From CAZEHJ01 sp964512485 (GTDB lineage Bacteria; Bacteroidota; Rhodothermia; Rhodothermales; UBA10348), in assembly GCA_964512485.1 (NCBI GenBank), contig CAZEHJ010000034.1, forward strand, positions 1-35,764: a DNA stretch of 35,764 nt, written 5' to 3'. A model generated the notes under the pieces. It was not told the DNA's origin and made no database searches. It worked only from the letters and a program-made list of their open reading frames with translations. Position numbers and translations under genes: made by a program. This document shows positions 15,957 through 25,218 of this stretch, in pieces. Positions within the stretch are counted from its first letter, which is position 1, and each line of letters starts with the position of its first letter.

Positions 15957-17381
15957 ATGAATCTCCCTGTGAATCGCCACCTTTATCTGCTCCTCGTCTT
16001 AGTTATTGCCGGGTGTTCCACGCCGGAACAGGACATGACGGGCGACGAAACACCCAATCTGCTGTTCATCATTACAGACGATCAGCGATTCGATATGATG
16101 GGCGTCGTCAATCCGATGCTCCAGACTCCGAACATGGACCGCCTGGCCACCGACGGTGTGCGGTTTGAACACGCCTTCGTGACGACGCCCATATGCGCCG
16201 CCAGCCGGGCGAGCCTGCTTACAGGACTTGTGGAGCGAACACATCAATTCACGTTCGGCACCCCCCCTTTTAAAAATGAATTGGTGGGCGTGAGTTATCC
16301 CACCCTTCTGCGAGAAGCAGGGTATCGAACCGGTATGGTCGGAAAGTTCGGGGTAAGGACAGAGCCGGGAGCCACGGACAGGATGTTCGATGTATTTGAG
16401 ACATTCGCGGCCGCTCCCTACATCCGGGAAGCTGAAGACGGGACGATGCGTCACCTGACTGACATCACCACTGACAGAGCGATCGAGTTCTTGAGATCCT
16501 CGGACCCGGAAGCACCTTTTGCGCTGACGCTGAGCTTCAACGCTCCCCACGCCGATGACGGGGATGATCGGCAGTTCATCTGGCCCGAAGCACTGGATAG
16601 CCTGTATGCAGATGTTGACCTACCTACACCTCCCTTGTCTGACCCCGCCTTTTTTGAAGCACTCCCGGAATTCCAGAAGGAGGAGTCTCTTAACAGGGTC
16701 CGGTGGTACTGGCGCTTCGATACGCCTGAAAAGGCCGAGCACATGACAAAGGGTCACCTGCGCATGATCAGCGGTGTCGATGCCGGAATTGGACGAGTAC
16801 TGGACGAACTTGAATCTCTTGGACTCACAGACAATACTGTCGTGATCCTGATGGGAGACAACGGTTATTTTCTGGGCGAACGTGGATACGCCGGCAAGTG
16901 GACGCCGCACGAGCTCTCAATTCGTGTTCCTCTTGTGGTCTTTGATCCCCGAACCGATTCCCGGGCCCGCGGACTGAATCCATCCATGCCCGTGCTCAAC
17001 ATCGATGTGGCTCCAACTCTACTCGATCTGGCCGGGATCGACATCCCGACCAGCATGCAAGGAAAAAGTCTCGTGTCCATTGTTGACGGCCGTTCTCCGA
17101 GAGACTGGAGGACTGATTTTTTCGTCGAACATCTCTTCAACCACCCGCAGATTCCCAAGCACGAAGGGGTTCGGGGTGAGCGATACAAGTACGCCCGATA
17201 TTTCGAGCAACAGCCGGTATTCGAGGAGCTGTATGACCTCAGAAACGATCCACAGGAAGCCAGAAATCTCGCTGAAAACCCGGCGTACGGGGATGTTCTG
17301 ACCGAGATGAGGCGCAGGACCGACGAGCTGCAAACCGAATACGGGGGGGCCTACGTGGCGCCTACGGAGCAGCTGCCGTAA
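15957..17381 (+). CDS. Lipoprotein sulfatase with CAASR formylglycine motif
   Basis: This 474-residue sulfatase has a lipoprotein signal (LVIAGC, Cys20). The ATG at 15957 was chosen over an upstream in-frame ATG because it directly precedes the signal peptide and lies one base after the symporter stop, implying coupled translation. The metal site ITDDQRFDMMG and LMGDNGY are present. The formylglycine site is Cys80 in CAASR, an Ala variant of CxPxR. The usual GKWH is GKFGV, so the standard histidine is missing at that position. From memory, this CAASR plus GKFG pattern, with the adjoining ERTHQFTFGTPP, marks a recognised sulfatase subgroup, so it need not mean loss of activity. Its operon position ties it to the sugar imported by the symporter. 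Its 3' end overlaps the convergent rhamnosidase gene by 20 bases. Confidence 0.93.
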   Translation: MNLPVNRHLYLLLVLVIAGCSTPEQDMTGDETPNLLFIITDDQRFDMMGVVNPMLQTPNMDRLATDGVRFEHAFVTTPICAASRASLLTGLVERTHQFTFGTPPFKNELVGVSYPTLLREAGYRTGMVGKFGVRTEPGATDRMFDVFETFAAAPYIREAEDGTMRHLTDITTDRAIEFLRSSDPEAPFALTLSFNAPHADDGDDRQFIWPEALDSLYADVDLPTPPLSDPAFFEALPEFQKEESLNRVRWYWRFDTPEKAEHMTKGHLRMISGVDAGIGRVLDELESLGLTDNTVVILMGDNGYFLGERGYAGKWTPHELSIRVPLVVFDPRTDSRARGLNPSMPVLNIDVAPTLLDLAGIDIPTSMQGKSLVSIVDGRSPRDWRTDFFVEHLFNHPQIPKHEGVRGERYKYARYFEQQPVFEELYDLRNDPQEARNLAENPAYGDVLTEMRRRTDELQTEYGGAYVAPTEQLP

Positions 17382-20211
17382 ACACATACATTCCCGATCC
17401 CACGGCCATTCGGACACGTCCGGGGGCCGCCGCCTCCAAACGCCGCACCGAGTCAACATCTTCTATAGATCGACCGGTTTCAGTCACTGAATCTGACTCG
17501 GATGTCGGTATTTCAACGATGGCCTCGGTGTTGGCAGGAATCTCAACCTCAAGTTGAATCTGACCCTGACTTCTGCTCCAACGACTCGCGATTCTTCCGC
17601 GAACCGATTCGTAGCTGACATCAACCCAGTCCAGATCTGAGGATGCGAAGGGCGCGACTGTAAAACGGTTGAATCCAGTTGCTGAAGGTGCAGGCTGAAT
17701 CCCACCGAGTGTTTTGAAAAACCACTCGCTCACCATCCCGAACATGGGGTGATTCTGCGAATAGACATTGTCGCTCTGCGCCCAGGTTTCCCAGAGCGTC
17801 GTGGCCCCATTCTCCATCATGTGAATCCACCCGGGGTAGTCAGGCTGGTTCACCATGCTGTAGGCCACATCTGCTCGGCCGCTGCTCGAAAGATTATTGA
17901 GCAAGTACTTCGTTCCGAATATTCCGGTGGCGACGTGACCTTCATGATCCCCGAGAACAGCTTCAACCATCCTATCAATCGCTTTTTCCGTTTCATCGGC
18001 GGGGCAAAGTCCCAGTTCCAGGGATGTCGCCTGAGCAGCCTGGGTGGCAATGTCGAATCGTCCAGAGCCCTCCTCAAGGAATCGTTCTATAAATGCCTGT
18101 CGGATGTTCATCGACAAACGCGCATAGTGATTTGCTGCCTGCACGTCTCCCAACAAATCGGCGAATCCTGAAACCAGCGTAGAAGCTTGACAGAATTGGG
18201 CCGTAGCGATCAATTCGATGGGCTTGGGATCCAGACTTTCGTGATCACCGATGCATCGGTCGATGATGTACCCATCCGAATTCTCTTCCAGTAGATCGAC
18301 CCAGATCTTCGCTGCTTCGAAGTGCTCTTCGACCGTTCGGCGATCACCATAATATTGATATAGTTGCGCCATCAACAGAGGATGAGCCAATCCCCAACCA
18401 ATGGGGCCCGCACCGTCTACGTAGTTGGCAGCCGCAATACCCACGTACGGAGCGGTTTCGGTAAACCATCCATCACGGGCTGAGTCTCGAAAATCGTCCA
18501 CCGCTTTCGCGTAAAAAGTGGACATATCATAGTTGAATATGGCCATCTCGCTGGAAGCGACTATGTCGCCTCCGTACTGAAATTTTTCGCGCGCAGGACA
18601 ATCGGACTGAACGCTGAACAGATTGCTGAGCAGCGTCCACCGGACCATTTTCTGAATGCGATTGAATTGCCCATTCGAGCACTCAAATGAGCCCACCGAT
18701 TCAACATCCGTATTCAGTCTGAGGCCTTCGAGCGCATTGAGATCCGGGGTGCCAGGGAATCCGGTGATTTCGACGTATCTGAAGCCATGGAACGTGAATC
18801 GAGGGGTGTACTCCTCTTCCTCGCCTCCTCGGAGAGTGTACAAATTGGCCTGCCAGGCTACTTCCGGGGCTCCGGGGCCTCCGACTGAGACTCCCTCTTC
18901 AGTGAGCCGCTTGATCTGGCCGGAAACTGCCGTCATCGGGTTCAGCGTGCCGTCGTCGTAGACGAGTTCTCCCATCCGCATTTGTACCGTTGCACCGCGC
19001 GGCCCCTGCACTCGAAGCCTGACCCAACCGGCAAAGTTCTGTCCGAAGTCGAAAATGTATACCCCATCGCTTACCTCATTCACACTCACCGGAGCGAGCC
19101 GATTCGTCACACGAATCGGAGGCATCGGAAGGGCCCGCAAGCCAGGCCGGGCTCCTTCCAACGGGGCACGGGAGGCTGATGACCACTGGGACTCGTCAAA
19201 ACCGGGGCGATCCCATCCCGGCTGTTCGAGACGTGCATCATATTTCTCCCCGAGGTAGACGCTGTTTCTTAACAACGGCCCTCCGGACACCTTCCACGAT
19301 TCATCACTGGATATGCGCTGCGACGTGCCATCTACATAATCGACCACCAGTTGGGCCATCAGCCTCGGACGCCCAACCGGTAGATGCTCAGTAATATTTA
19401 TTCGGCCCCACATGCGAAGGGGAAGCGGATTGAACCATCCGTTGCCCAGCATCGCCCCCAGAACATTTTCACCCTGGTCGATGTGGTCGGTCAGGTCATG
19501 ACACGAATACAAGATCCTCTCGTCGACGTTCGTCCAGGCGGGGTCGAGAGCATTGTCAGAAATTCGTTGACCGTTCAATCGGAGTTCGTGATACCCCAAG
19601 GAAGTTGCGTATAGCCGAGCGCGGCGCACAGACTTGTTGACCTGAAAACTCCGTCGCAAAAGAGGTGCAGGGTCGTCCTGATAATGGGCTTCGTCGGTCT
19701 GCGAAAGTGGTTTACCATCGGAGATCCAATGTCCCGTCCAGTCTTCAGACGCCATGAGCCCCATTTCCCACCAACTTGCCCGGCTCGAAGCAGATTTTCG
19801 TCCGTCTTGATCCCAAATCTCCACCTGCCAGTAGCACCGCTGACCGCTCGCAAGCGGTTTACCGGAGTATTCGACATGCAGTTGTTCATTGGAATCCACC
19901 CGGTCGCTGTCCCACAAGTCTGCTGATCGTGAAGTCAGTAGATCGGGAGAGGAGGCTACCATAATCCGATAGGCAGACTGAAACTGATTCCGGGCATCAC
20001 CGATCGAACGGAGCTTCCAACTCAGCCGCGGAACAGAAACACCGATACCCAGAGGTTCACGCCGGGATTCGCACCTCAGGTTGAAGGGCAATACTTCTGC
20101 GGTTGCGTCCGCCTCGGCCCTCGCGGGCACAGCGGCGACAGATGTGGCAGCAGCGCCGAGCGTGCCCACGCCGGCAACAAGAGAACCCCTTAAAAAATCG
20201 CGTCTACGCAT
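17362..20211 (-). CDS. Alpha-L-rhamnosidase, glycoside hydrolase family 78, Tat-exported
   Basis: This 949-residue enzyme should release terminal alpha-L-rhamnose by an inverting mechanism. The N-terminus MRRRDFLRGSLVAGVG is a twin-arginine signal with a probable cut near ARA-EA. Fibronectin-like and beta-sandwich domains follow, then the (alpha/alpha)6 barrel and a C-terminal beta domain. The catalytic signature DCPAREKFQYGGD carries Asp537, Glu542 and Asp549, spaced exactly as the acidic residues of known GH78 enzymes. GATTLWE supplies Glu808 as the second catalytic acid. The length is typical. It is the last gene of the minus-strand series and starts 32 bases after the cytochrome/propeller gene. 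Its 3' end overlaps the convergent sulfatase gene by 20 bases. It is the only glycosidase in the window and the best clue that rhamnose-containing glycans are degraded. Confidence 0.95.
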   Translation of the reverse strand: MRRRDFLRGSLVAGVGTLGAAATSVAAVPARAEADATAEVLPFNLRCESRREPLGIGVSVPRLSWKLRSIGDARNQFQSAYRIMVASSPDLLTSRSADLWDSDRVDSNEQLHVEYSGKPLASGQRCYWQVEIWDQDGRKSASSRASWWEMGLMASEDWTGHWISDGKPLSQTDEAHYQDDPAPLLRRSFQVNKSVRRARLYATSLGYHELRLNGQRISDNALDPAWTNVDERILYSCHDLTDHIDQGENVLGAMLGNGWFNPLPLRMWGRINITEHLPVGRPRLMAQLVVDYVDGTSQRISSDESWKVSGGPLLRNSVYLGEKYDARLEQPGWDRPGFDESQWSSASRAPLEGARPGLRALPMPPIRVTNRLAPVSVNEVSDGVYIFDFGQNFAGWVRLRVQGPRGATVQMRMGELVYDDGTLNPMTAVSGQIKRLTEEGVSVGGPGAPEVAWQANLYTLRGGEEEEYTPRFTFHGFRYVEITGFPGTPDLNALEGLRLNTDVESVGSFECSNGQFNRIQKMVRWTLLSNLFSVQSDCPAREKFQYGGDIVASSEMAIFNYDMSTFYAKAVDDFRDSARDGWFTETAPYVGIAAANYVDGAGPIGWGLAHPLLMAQLYQYYGDRRTVEEHFEAAKIWVDLLEENSDGYIIDRCIGDHESLDPKPIELIATAQFCQASTLVSGFADLLGDVQAANHYARLSMNIRQAFIERFLEEGSGRFDIATQAAQATSLELGLCPADETEKAIDRMVEAVLGDHEGHVATGIFGTKYLLNNLSSSGRADVAYSMVNQPDYPGWIHMMENGATTLWETWAQSDNVYSQNHPMFGMVSEWFFKTLGGIQPAPSATGFNRFTVAPFASSDLDWVDVSYESVRGRIASRWSRSQGQIQLEVEIPANTEAIVEIPTSESDSVTETGRSIEDVDSVRRLEAAAPGRVRMAVGSGMYVFTAAAP

Positions 20212-20243
20212 GATGAAAGCTTACTTATTGGCGTGCAAACCTG

Positions 20244-22976
20244 TCATTCCAGGTCATAAATCGTGTTCTGAACAACACCCTCGAACGTAGTCCCATCTTC
20301 ACCTTTCAGCGAGTATTTGATCTCCATGATCCAGGTTGGTTTGATGTCCGGCATATGGATCGTGATCGTTTTCCCATCTTCTGACACGGAAACGCGATCT
20401 ATCTCCAGCTCCTCCAGATTGTATCGATCAGACCCATAATTACGTGTTCGCTTGATGTCCCATGTCGAAATCGTGTACTGATCGGCATCTCGGGCGAGAT
20501 CCGCATCCAGTGGCTCGGAAAAAGTCAGCTGAATTCCAGTTTTCATTGCTTTCATGCCAACGGGGAGATACAGATCCTCTCCAGTATATCTCACCCTGTA
20601 CAAACCACCCACCTGAATCATCTGATTTGTGGCCCAAGCGGACATTCCGAGGGTGTACAGCTGACCATCGCCTGGATTCATCCTGCCTCGAATGATGCCC
20701 GTCGGAAACTGCGAGATGGGCATCTCAACGATTGCGCCCTGACGTATCTCGTCCGTTATCTGTGGTAAAACCACGAAGATCTTTCCGTAGCCATATGAGA
20801 GACTGAGTAGCTCTCCACTTAACGGTCCCCACTCATCCGAGTCCGCTCGAAGCAACTCAGCCGGAGATCGATCGTATTTCTGGTCGATCCACAGCAGGGG
20901 TTGGATCATGGCCTCATCCGAGGAATCTGCCGGTGCGCCATACCCGTACATATTCCCATAAAACCCACCTTCCTCAACCAGGTTGATCCGATTCATAGGA
21001 TTCCAGAATCCTTCCTGATCCGTGATGATGAAGGAGCCATCCGGATTGACGAGAACACCATTTGCTGCGCGAAACCCGTTTGCGACAATTTCGGAAGACG
21101 TCCCATCCGAACTCACCCTCATGAGCGTGCCGTGTTGAGGCACAAGTGCCTTGCGGGCGTGACGGGCGCTTTTCGCGTAGTAAAAATTGCCTTCATCGTC
21201 GGTTTGAAGGCCCATCGCGAACTCGTGAAAATGTTCGGTCACCTGATGGTCGCTGTTGAAGCTCTCATAGAAGTCGGTTTCACCATCGCCGTTCAAATCT
21301 CTGAGGATCGCTATCTGATCGCGGCAGCCCACATAGATGTCACCTTCGTGCACCTTGACGCCCAGTGGTTGGAATAGGCCCGTTGCGATGCGTTGCCATT
21401 GGAGGGATCCTTCACTCTGGCTGATGCCCTCAACACGCCACACTTCTCCATCAATCGTACTCAAGACTGCAGCATCTCCTCCATCCAGGAAGTCGATACC
21501 TGTGGGACGCATTCTACTGTTCCAGGGATTTTCCATCGGAAGACTCAACACATCCACGGCATATGCGTCATCGGCCCTTCCGCTGATTATGGGCGTCGTC
21601 AATTTTTGGGGATAATGCCGTGGCCCGCCTTGTGTGTACTGGGCCAGATCAGCCGGACCCGCTCCCTGAGCAGCGAGAGCCTTCAGGTCAACGCGTTCGT
21701 CCGCGGTCATCCACAGCTTCAGCTGAGCTTGCGTGTCGGCAGGAATTACGAGAGTAGTGAATCCCTGATCGATCTGGAGAGATGCTCCGCTTCCAACGAG
21801 CTCCACTGCAACGCCTACGGGTGCAACCCGCATGCGAAGCTCAGTCGATGCCGGCGACACATTCAGCGTTCGGCTGATCACGGCTCTTTCCGCAACGCGG
21901 CTTTCCGAATTTGAGCCCTCAAGGTCGTACGTCTCCAAAACGTTGGAGTCGGCTACGGTGTACTTGATAATCACCCGGTCGCCGTGATAGTACAGTCCCT
22001 TGTAGTGTGCCCACGACCTGGGAAGGGGGCCAAATTGCCTGCCATCGACCGCTGTAAATCGAGGGTCATCAAAAGTGCCATCGGCCGGATTGGCCCAACC
22101 AGGCGTGATGGGGTTCTCGAACTCGATCTCGCCTACCGTTCGCGGGAAGATGTTATGTCTATCGTTGAGAAGAATGTCTTCGTAATCGATGAACCCGTCT
22201 CCCGTCCAAAACCCCGTAAAGCGCAACAAATCATGGTCAAACAGAACGAAGGCGTTGCCCTCGGCCACTCCGCCATCACCTTCGTTCAAGCGAATGGCGA
22301 TGCCTTTGTAAGCGAAATTGACATCGCTGAAATCCTCGTCGGGCATCGGACTCGCCCCGCGTGAGATTCCCCTCGGAGGATCGTCAGAATTGGAGAGATC
22401 ATACGTCCGCATCAGGAAATTGCCATAGTCCATTTCGGCCCATGGCCGGTAGGGCTGAGGATCAGGCCCCAACGTGTCGCCTGGCGGAAGGCTGTCGATC
22501 CAGTCTGTGGTAATCTCGAAATACTGGTCCGGATTCTGCTCCTTGATGAACTCTTCCCGGATGAAATGAATCACGTCGTACTTCTCCCGTGGAGACAAAC
22601 CCACCTGCGGTGGCATGAGACCGAAGCCGCGGGTTATGGTCTGGTACATGGCGTGTGGATCGGATCCGTTCTGAAACGCCTCTTCCCAGAATTTGCGCGA
22701 TCCCGGAATGGACCCGGGTTGTTCCGCGTCGCCATGGCAGCTGAAGCACTTCATCCGATAGGTCACCAGCCCCCGGTGGTAGAATTCTCGGGTCCAATTG
22801 CCCATCAATTCGGCGTGATCCAGGTTCTGTTCATAGTCGGGCAGGTCAGTTTCGGCCAGCAAAAACGTAGCCTCTGGCTCCACCTTGTTTTGACATGCGG
22901 TCAATGCTAGAATCGCCGTCGCGACGAGGGCAACCCATCGCAATGATCTGCGGCCGAATGGACTGGAAATGCTCAC
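20244..22976 (-). CDS. Cytochrome c / beta-propeller lipoprotein, DUF6797-like
   Basis: This 910-residue predicted lipoprotein (LALTAC, Cys28) binds one haem: Cys77-x-x-Cys80-His81 (CFSCH), with a likely Met ligand in GLMPP about 45 residues later. A long middle region matches the DUF6797-type domain from memory (residues about 150-430). A glucose/sorbosone-dehydrogenase-like propeller follows (NGVLVNPDGSFIITDQEGFWNP and GLQTDDEGNFYYAKSARHARK), and a C-terminal Ig-like domain ends the protein. Such proteins are common in polysaccharide-degrading planctomycete and verrucomicrobial relatives, and they may be periplasmic dehydrogenases passing electrons to the respiratory chain. The substrate is unknown. 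The start is GTG at 22976, overlapping the FG-GAP stop as GTGA, so the two genes are translationally coupled. Confidence 0.83.
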   Translation of the reverse strand: MSISSPFGRRSLRWVALVATAILALTACQNKVEPEATFLLAETDLPDYEQNLDHAELMGNWTREFYHRGLVTYRMKCFSCHGDAEQPGSIPGSRKFWEEAFQNGSDPHAMYQTITRGFGLMPPQVGLSPREKYDVIHFIREEFIKEQNPDQYFEITTDWIDSLPPGDTLGPDPQPYRPWAEMDYGNFLMRTYDLSNSDDPPRGISRGASPMPDEDFSDVNFAYKGIAIRLNEGDGGVAEGNAFVLFDHDLLRFTGFWTGDGFIDYEDILLNDRHNIFPRTVGEIEFENPITPGWANPADGTFDDPRFTAVDGRQFGPLPRSWAHYKGLYYHGDRVIIKYTVADSNVLETYDLEGSNSESRVAERAVISRTLNVSPASTELRMRVAPVGVAVELVGSGASLQIDQGFTTLVIPADTQAQLKLWMTADERVDLKALAAQGAGPADLAQYTQGGPRHYPQKLTTPIISGRADDAYAVDVLSLPMENPWNSRMRPTGIDFLDGGDAAVLSTIDGEVWRVEGISQSEGSLQWQRIATGLFQPLGVKVHEGDIYVGCRDQIAILRDLNGDGETDFYESFNSDHQVTEHFHEFAMGLQTDDEGNFYYAKSARHARKALVPQHGTLMRVSSDGTSSEIVANGFRAANGVLVNPDGSFIITDQEGFWNPMNRINLVEEGGFYGNMYGYGAPADSSDEAMIQPLLWIDQKYDRSPAELLRADSDEWGPLSGELLSLSYGYGKIFVVLPQITDEIRQGAIVEMPISQFPTGIIRGRMNPGDGQLYTLGMSAWATNQMIQVGGLYRVRYTGEDLYLPVGMKAMKTGIQLTFSEPLDADLARDADQYTISTWDIKRTRNYGSDRYNLEELEIDRVSVSEDGKTITIHMPDIKPTWIMEIKYSLKGEDGTTFEGVVQNTIYDLE

Positions 22977-23997
22977 TGATTCGATACGGGCCGATTGATG
23001 TGAATACCGTTCAAACCATCTGAATTGGCAACGCCGATATCAGGAAATCCATCGCCATTCACATCGCCAACACCCACTCCATAGGTCACGTCGTCCGCTG
23101 ATCCGAATCTCACTTCGCGAAATACTGTCCCGGATCCATCATTGAAAAATGCAGCGTTTCGAGAGCGAACATTACCGATCACGATGTCCATATCGCCGTC
23201 CTGGTCCAGATCAATGACCTCGAGATCATAAGACATTCCATTTGAAGCGCCGAACATCGCCCCATCGCTGAAGTTGCCGGATCCGTCGCCGAAGTAGATC
23301 CCGTTTAGTTCGCCAATATTGGCTGTTACGAGGTCCAGATGNNNNNNNNNNNNNNNNNNNNNNNNNNNNNNNNNNNNNNNNNNNNNNNNNNNNNNNNNNN
23401 NNNNNNNNNNNNNNNNNNNNNNNNNNNNNNNNNNNNNNNNNTGCCATCCCCTCGATTGAGATAGATTCCGTTTTCCATTCCCCGGTTTGTCACGATGGCA
23501 TCTGGATCACCATCGCCGTCCAGGTCAGCTAGCGTCACGCTTCTGGTGGACTCAACCTCGGGACCAAGCGTCCCAGCCATCGAAAAAGCACCCTCCCCGT
23601 CATTTAAATAAATGATATTGTGGGTAAGGTCGTTGGCCACAATAGCATCGATATCGCCATCGCCATCGAGATCTGCTGTGGGTATCGAATAGCTGGTTCT
23701 CGATTTTTCGCCAAGGGGATAGCTGACCATGAACCGACCGGAACCGTTGTTCAGAAACACCTCGTTTTGTTGGGGCCAATGACGTCCACTGGCGACGAGC
23801 GCATCCAAATCCTCATCACCGTCGATATCGACGAACGTCACAAACGGCGAGCGATCGGTTTTCAGACCGAGAAGCACACGCGGGTTTTCTGCGAACGTCC
23901 TGTCTTGAGATGCGGCCAGATCAGTGCTACCGAGAGCGAGGGCGCAAAAAAACGCCGTGAATTGAATGGTCTTGAATTGGAATGTCATTTTCACCAT
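22973..23997 (-). CDS. Exported FG-GAP/VCBS-repeat protein (interrupted by a scaffold gap)
   Basis: This is a secreted beta-propeller-like protein with a signal peptide. The 5' part (185 codons from the ATG at 23997; an alternative ATG lies at 23988 and a GTG at 24012) and the 3' part (122 codons) flank 100 N. Calcium-binding D-x-D-x-D-G repeats are plain: DIDGDEDLD, DLDGDGDID, DLDGDGDPD before the gap and DLDQDGDMD, DVNGDGFPD after it, mostly 49 residues apart. The two parts are not in the same frame across 100 N, because the real gap length differs; nothing suggests a pseudogene. Such proteins often mediate binding to surfaces or partners rather than catalysis. Its stop overlaps the start of the cytochrome/propeller gene (GTGA), so they probably act together at the cell surface. 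Confidence 0.85.
23342..23441. other. Scaffold gap of 100 N inside the FG-GAP gene
   Basis: The gap is exactly 100 N, the usual placeholder for unknown length. The flanks share no meaningful overlap. The repeat period of the protein predicts about 80 missing bases, or 80 plus a multiple of 147. Confidence 0.98.
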
Positions 23998-24104
23998 TGG
24001 GGATGGTCTCACGTGTCAGGTCTGATGGCTCGCTTGGAATGTCACCATTTCCCTTCGGAAATGCACTCTTTTTTTGATGCGACTTGCCCCCCGGTTGTTG
24101 GGCA

Positions 24105-25079
24105 TCACGAAGATTCTGTTCTGTGGCAGGCGACCAGGCGCTCGTCGCCCGAGAGGAGTAAAGTTGGCACCTCTGCAGCGCATTTCTCCACAGCAAGCGG
24201 GCATCGCGACCGAAATGAACATCCCACCCCGAGTCCAGCTCCACTGTCGACCTCACCAGCAAGTTGAATTTTCCCTGTGCGCCGATTGGGATCGGGAATG
24301 AGTGCAGACGCCAGAAGCGCCTTGGAATAAGGATGTTTCGGGCCTGCGAAGAAGGTCTCCGTTGGAGCCTGTTCAACTATCTTACCCAGATACATGACCG
24401 CTACATAGTCGCTGACATGTGCCACCATGTCCAAATCGTGGGAAATGAAGAGATACGCTAGATTTCGACTCTTCTGAAGGTCCAAAAGCAGATTTATGAT
24501 CTGAGAGCGAATGGACACATCAAGTGCCGAAACGGGCTCATCACAAACGACGAGCTTCGGATTTACGGAGATAGCCCGTGCAATCCCGATCCTCTGCCGT
24601 TGTCCACCAGACAATTCGTGCGGATGTCTGTTCAGAATATCACCGGGCAGTCCGACGGCAGAAATGTTTTCCAGTATCTGGTCATCCATCTCTTCCGGTC
24701 TGCACACCTTGTGGATGGCGAGTGGCTCTTTCAGGAGCGATCCGATGGTGAGGTGAGGCGTGAGAGAAGAGTATGGGTCTTGAAAAACCATCTGTACGCT
24801 TCTTCTGAATTCCTTCGATGCATCAACCACCGCCTCTCCACCCAATCGTATTTCTCCACTATCAGGCTGAAGCAACTGAAGAATGAGTCGCGCAATCGTT
24901 GATTTGCCGCATCCAGATTCTCCAACCAGTGCCGTCGTTTTTCCCGCCTCTACTTGCAGCGATACACCGTCAACTGCTCGAACCTTGCCTCGGCCGCGCC
25001 GCAACAGGGAACGGCGCATATCGAAATGCTTCACGAGATCCCGAACTTCCAGGACCGGTGACTCACGGGACGTATTCAT
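24105..25079 (-). CDS. Dpp/Opp-type ABC importer ATPase, second subunit (DppF/OppF-like)
   Basis: This is a 324-residue cytoplasmic ATPase of an oligopeptide/dipeptide/nickel-type importer. It has Walker A GESGCGKST, signature LSGGQRQRIGIARA, Walker B LVVCDEPVSALDVS, the switch histidine in FISHDLDMVAHV, and the C-terminal oligopeptide extension with cysteines (GCSFRSRC...KC...ACH). Its ATG at 25079 overlaps the stop of the first ATPase gene (ATGA) once the false gap upstream is closed. It pairs with that ATPase to drive the two permeases encoded further upstream. The solute is unknown; peptides are the usual cargo, but oligosaccharide and opine carriers exist in this family, and the neighbours here are carbohydrate genes. 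Confidence 0.95.
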   Translation of the reverse strand: MNTSRESPVLEVRDLVKHFDMRRSLLRRGRGKVRAVDGVSLQVEAGKTTALVGESGCGKSTIARLILQLLQPDSGEIRLGGEAVVDASKEFRRSVQMVFQDPYSSLTPHLTIGSLLKEPLAIHKVCRPEEMDDQILENISAVGLPGDILNRHPHELSGGQRQRIGIARAISVNPKLVVCDEPVSALDVSIRSQIINLLLDLQKSRNLAYLFISHDLDMVAHVSDYVAVMYLGKIVEQAPTETFFAGPKHPYSKALLASALIPDPNRRTGKIQLAGEVDSGAGLGVGCSFRSRCPLAVEKCAAEVPTLLLSGDERLVACHRTESS

Positions 25080-25082
25080 GGC

Positions 25083-25218
25083 GCCACCTCGTCGGAAGAT
25101 NNNNNNNNNNNNNNNNNNNNNNNNNNNNNNNNNNNNNNNNNNNNNNNNNNNNNNNNNNNNNNNNNNNNNNNNNNNNNNNNNNNNNNNNNNNNNNNNNNNN
25201 GCCACCTCGTCGGAAGAT
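25083..25218. other. False scaffold gap: 100 N between two copies of the same 18 bp
   Basis: The 18 bases before the N run (25083-25100, GCCACCTCGTCGGAAGAT) are repeated exactly after it (25201-25218). This is the mark of two contig ends that overlap but were not merged. Joining 25100 directly to 25219 gives one continuous sequence in which the first ATPase gene ends in ...DEVAP-stop and its TGA overlaps the ATG of the second ATPase gene. No bases are likely to be missing. Confidence 0.9.

Noticed and set aside
22973..24012. Frameshifted FG-GAP pseudogene
   Set aside because: The frame change coincides exactly with the N run, and the repeat period predicts a gap length that restores the frame, so the change reflects the placeholder length.
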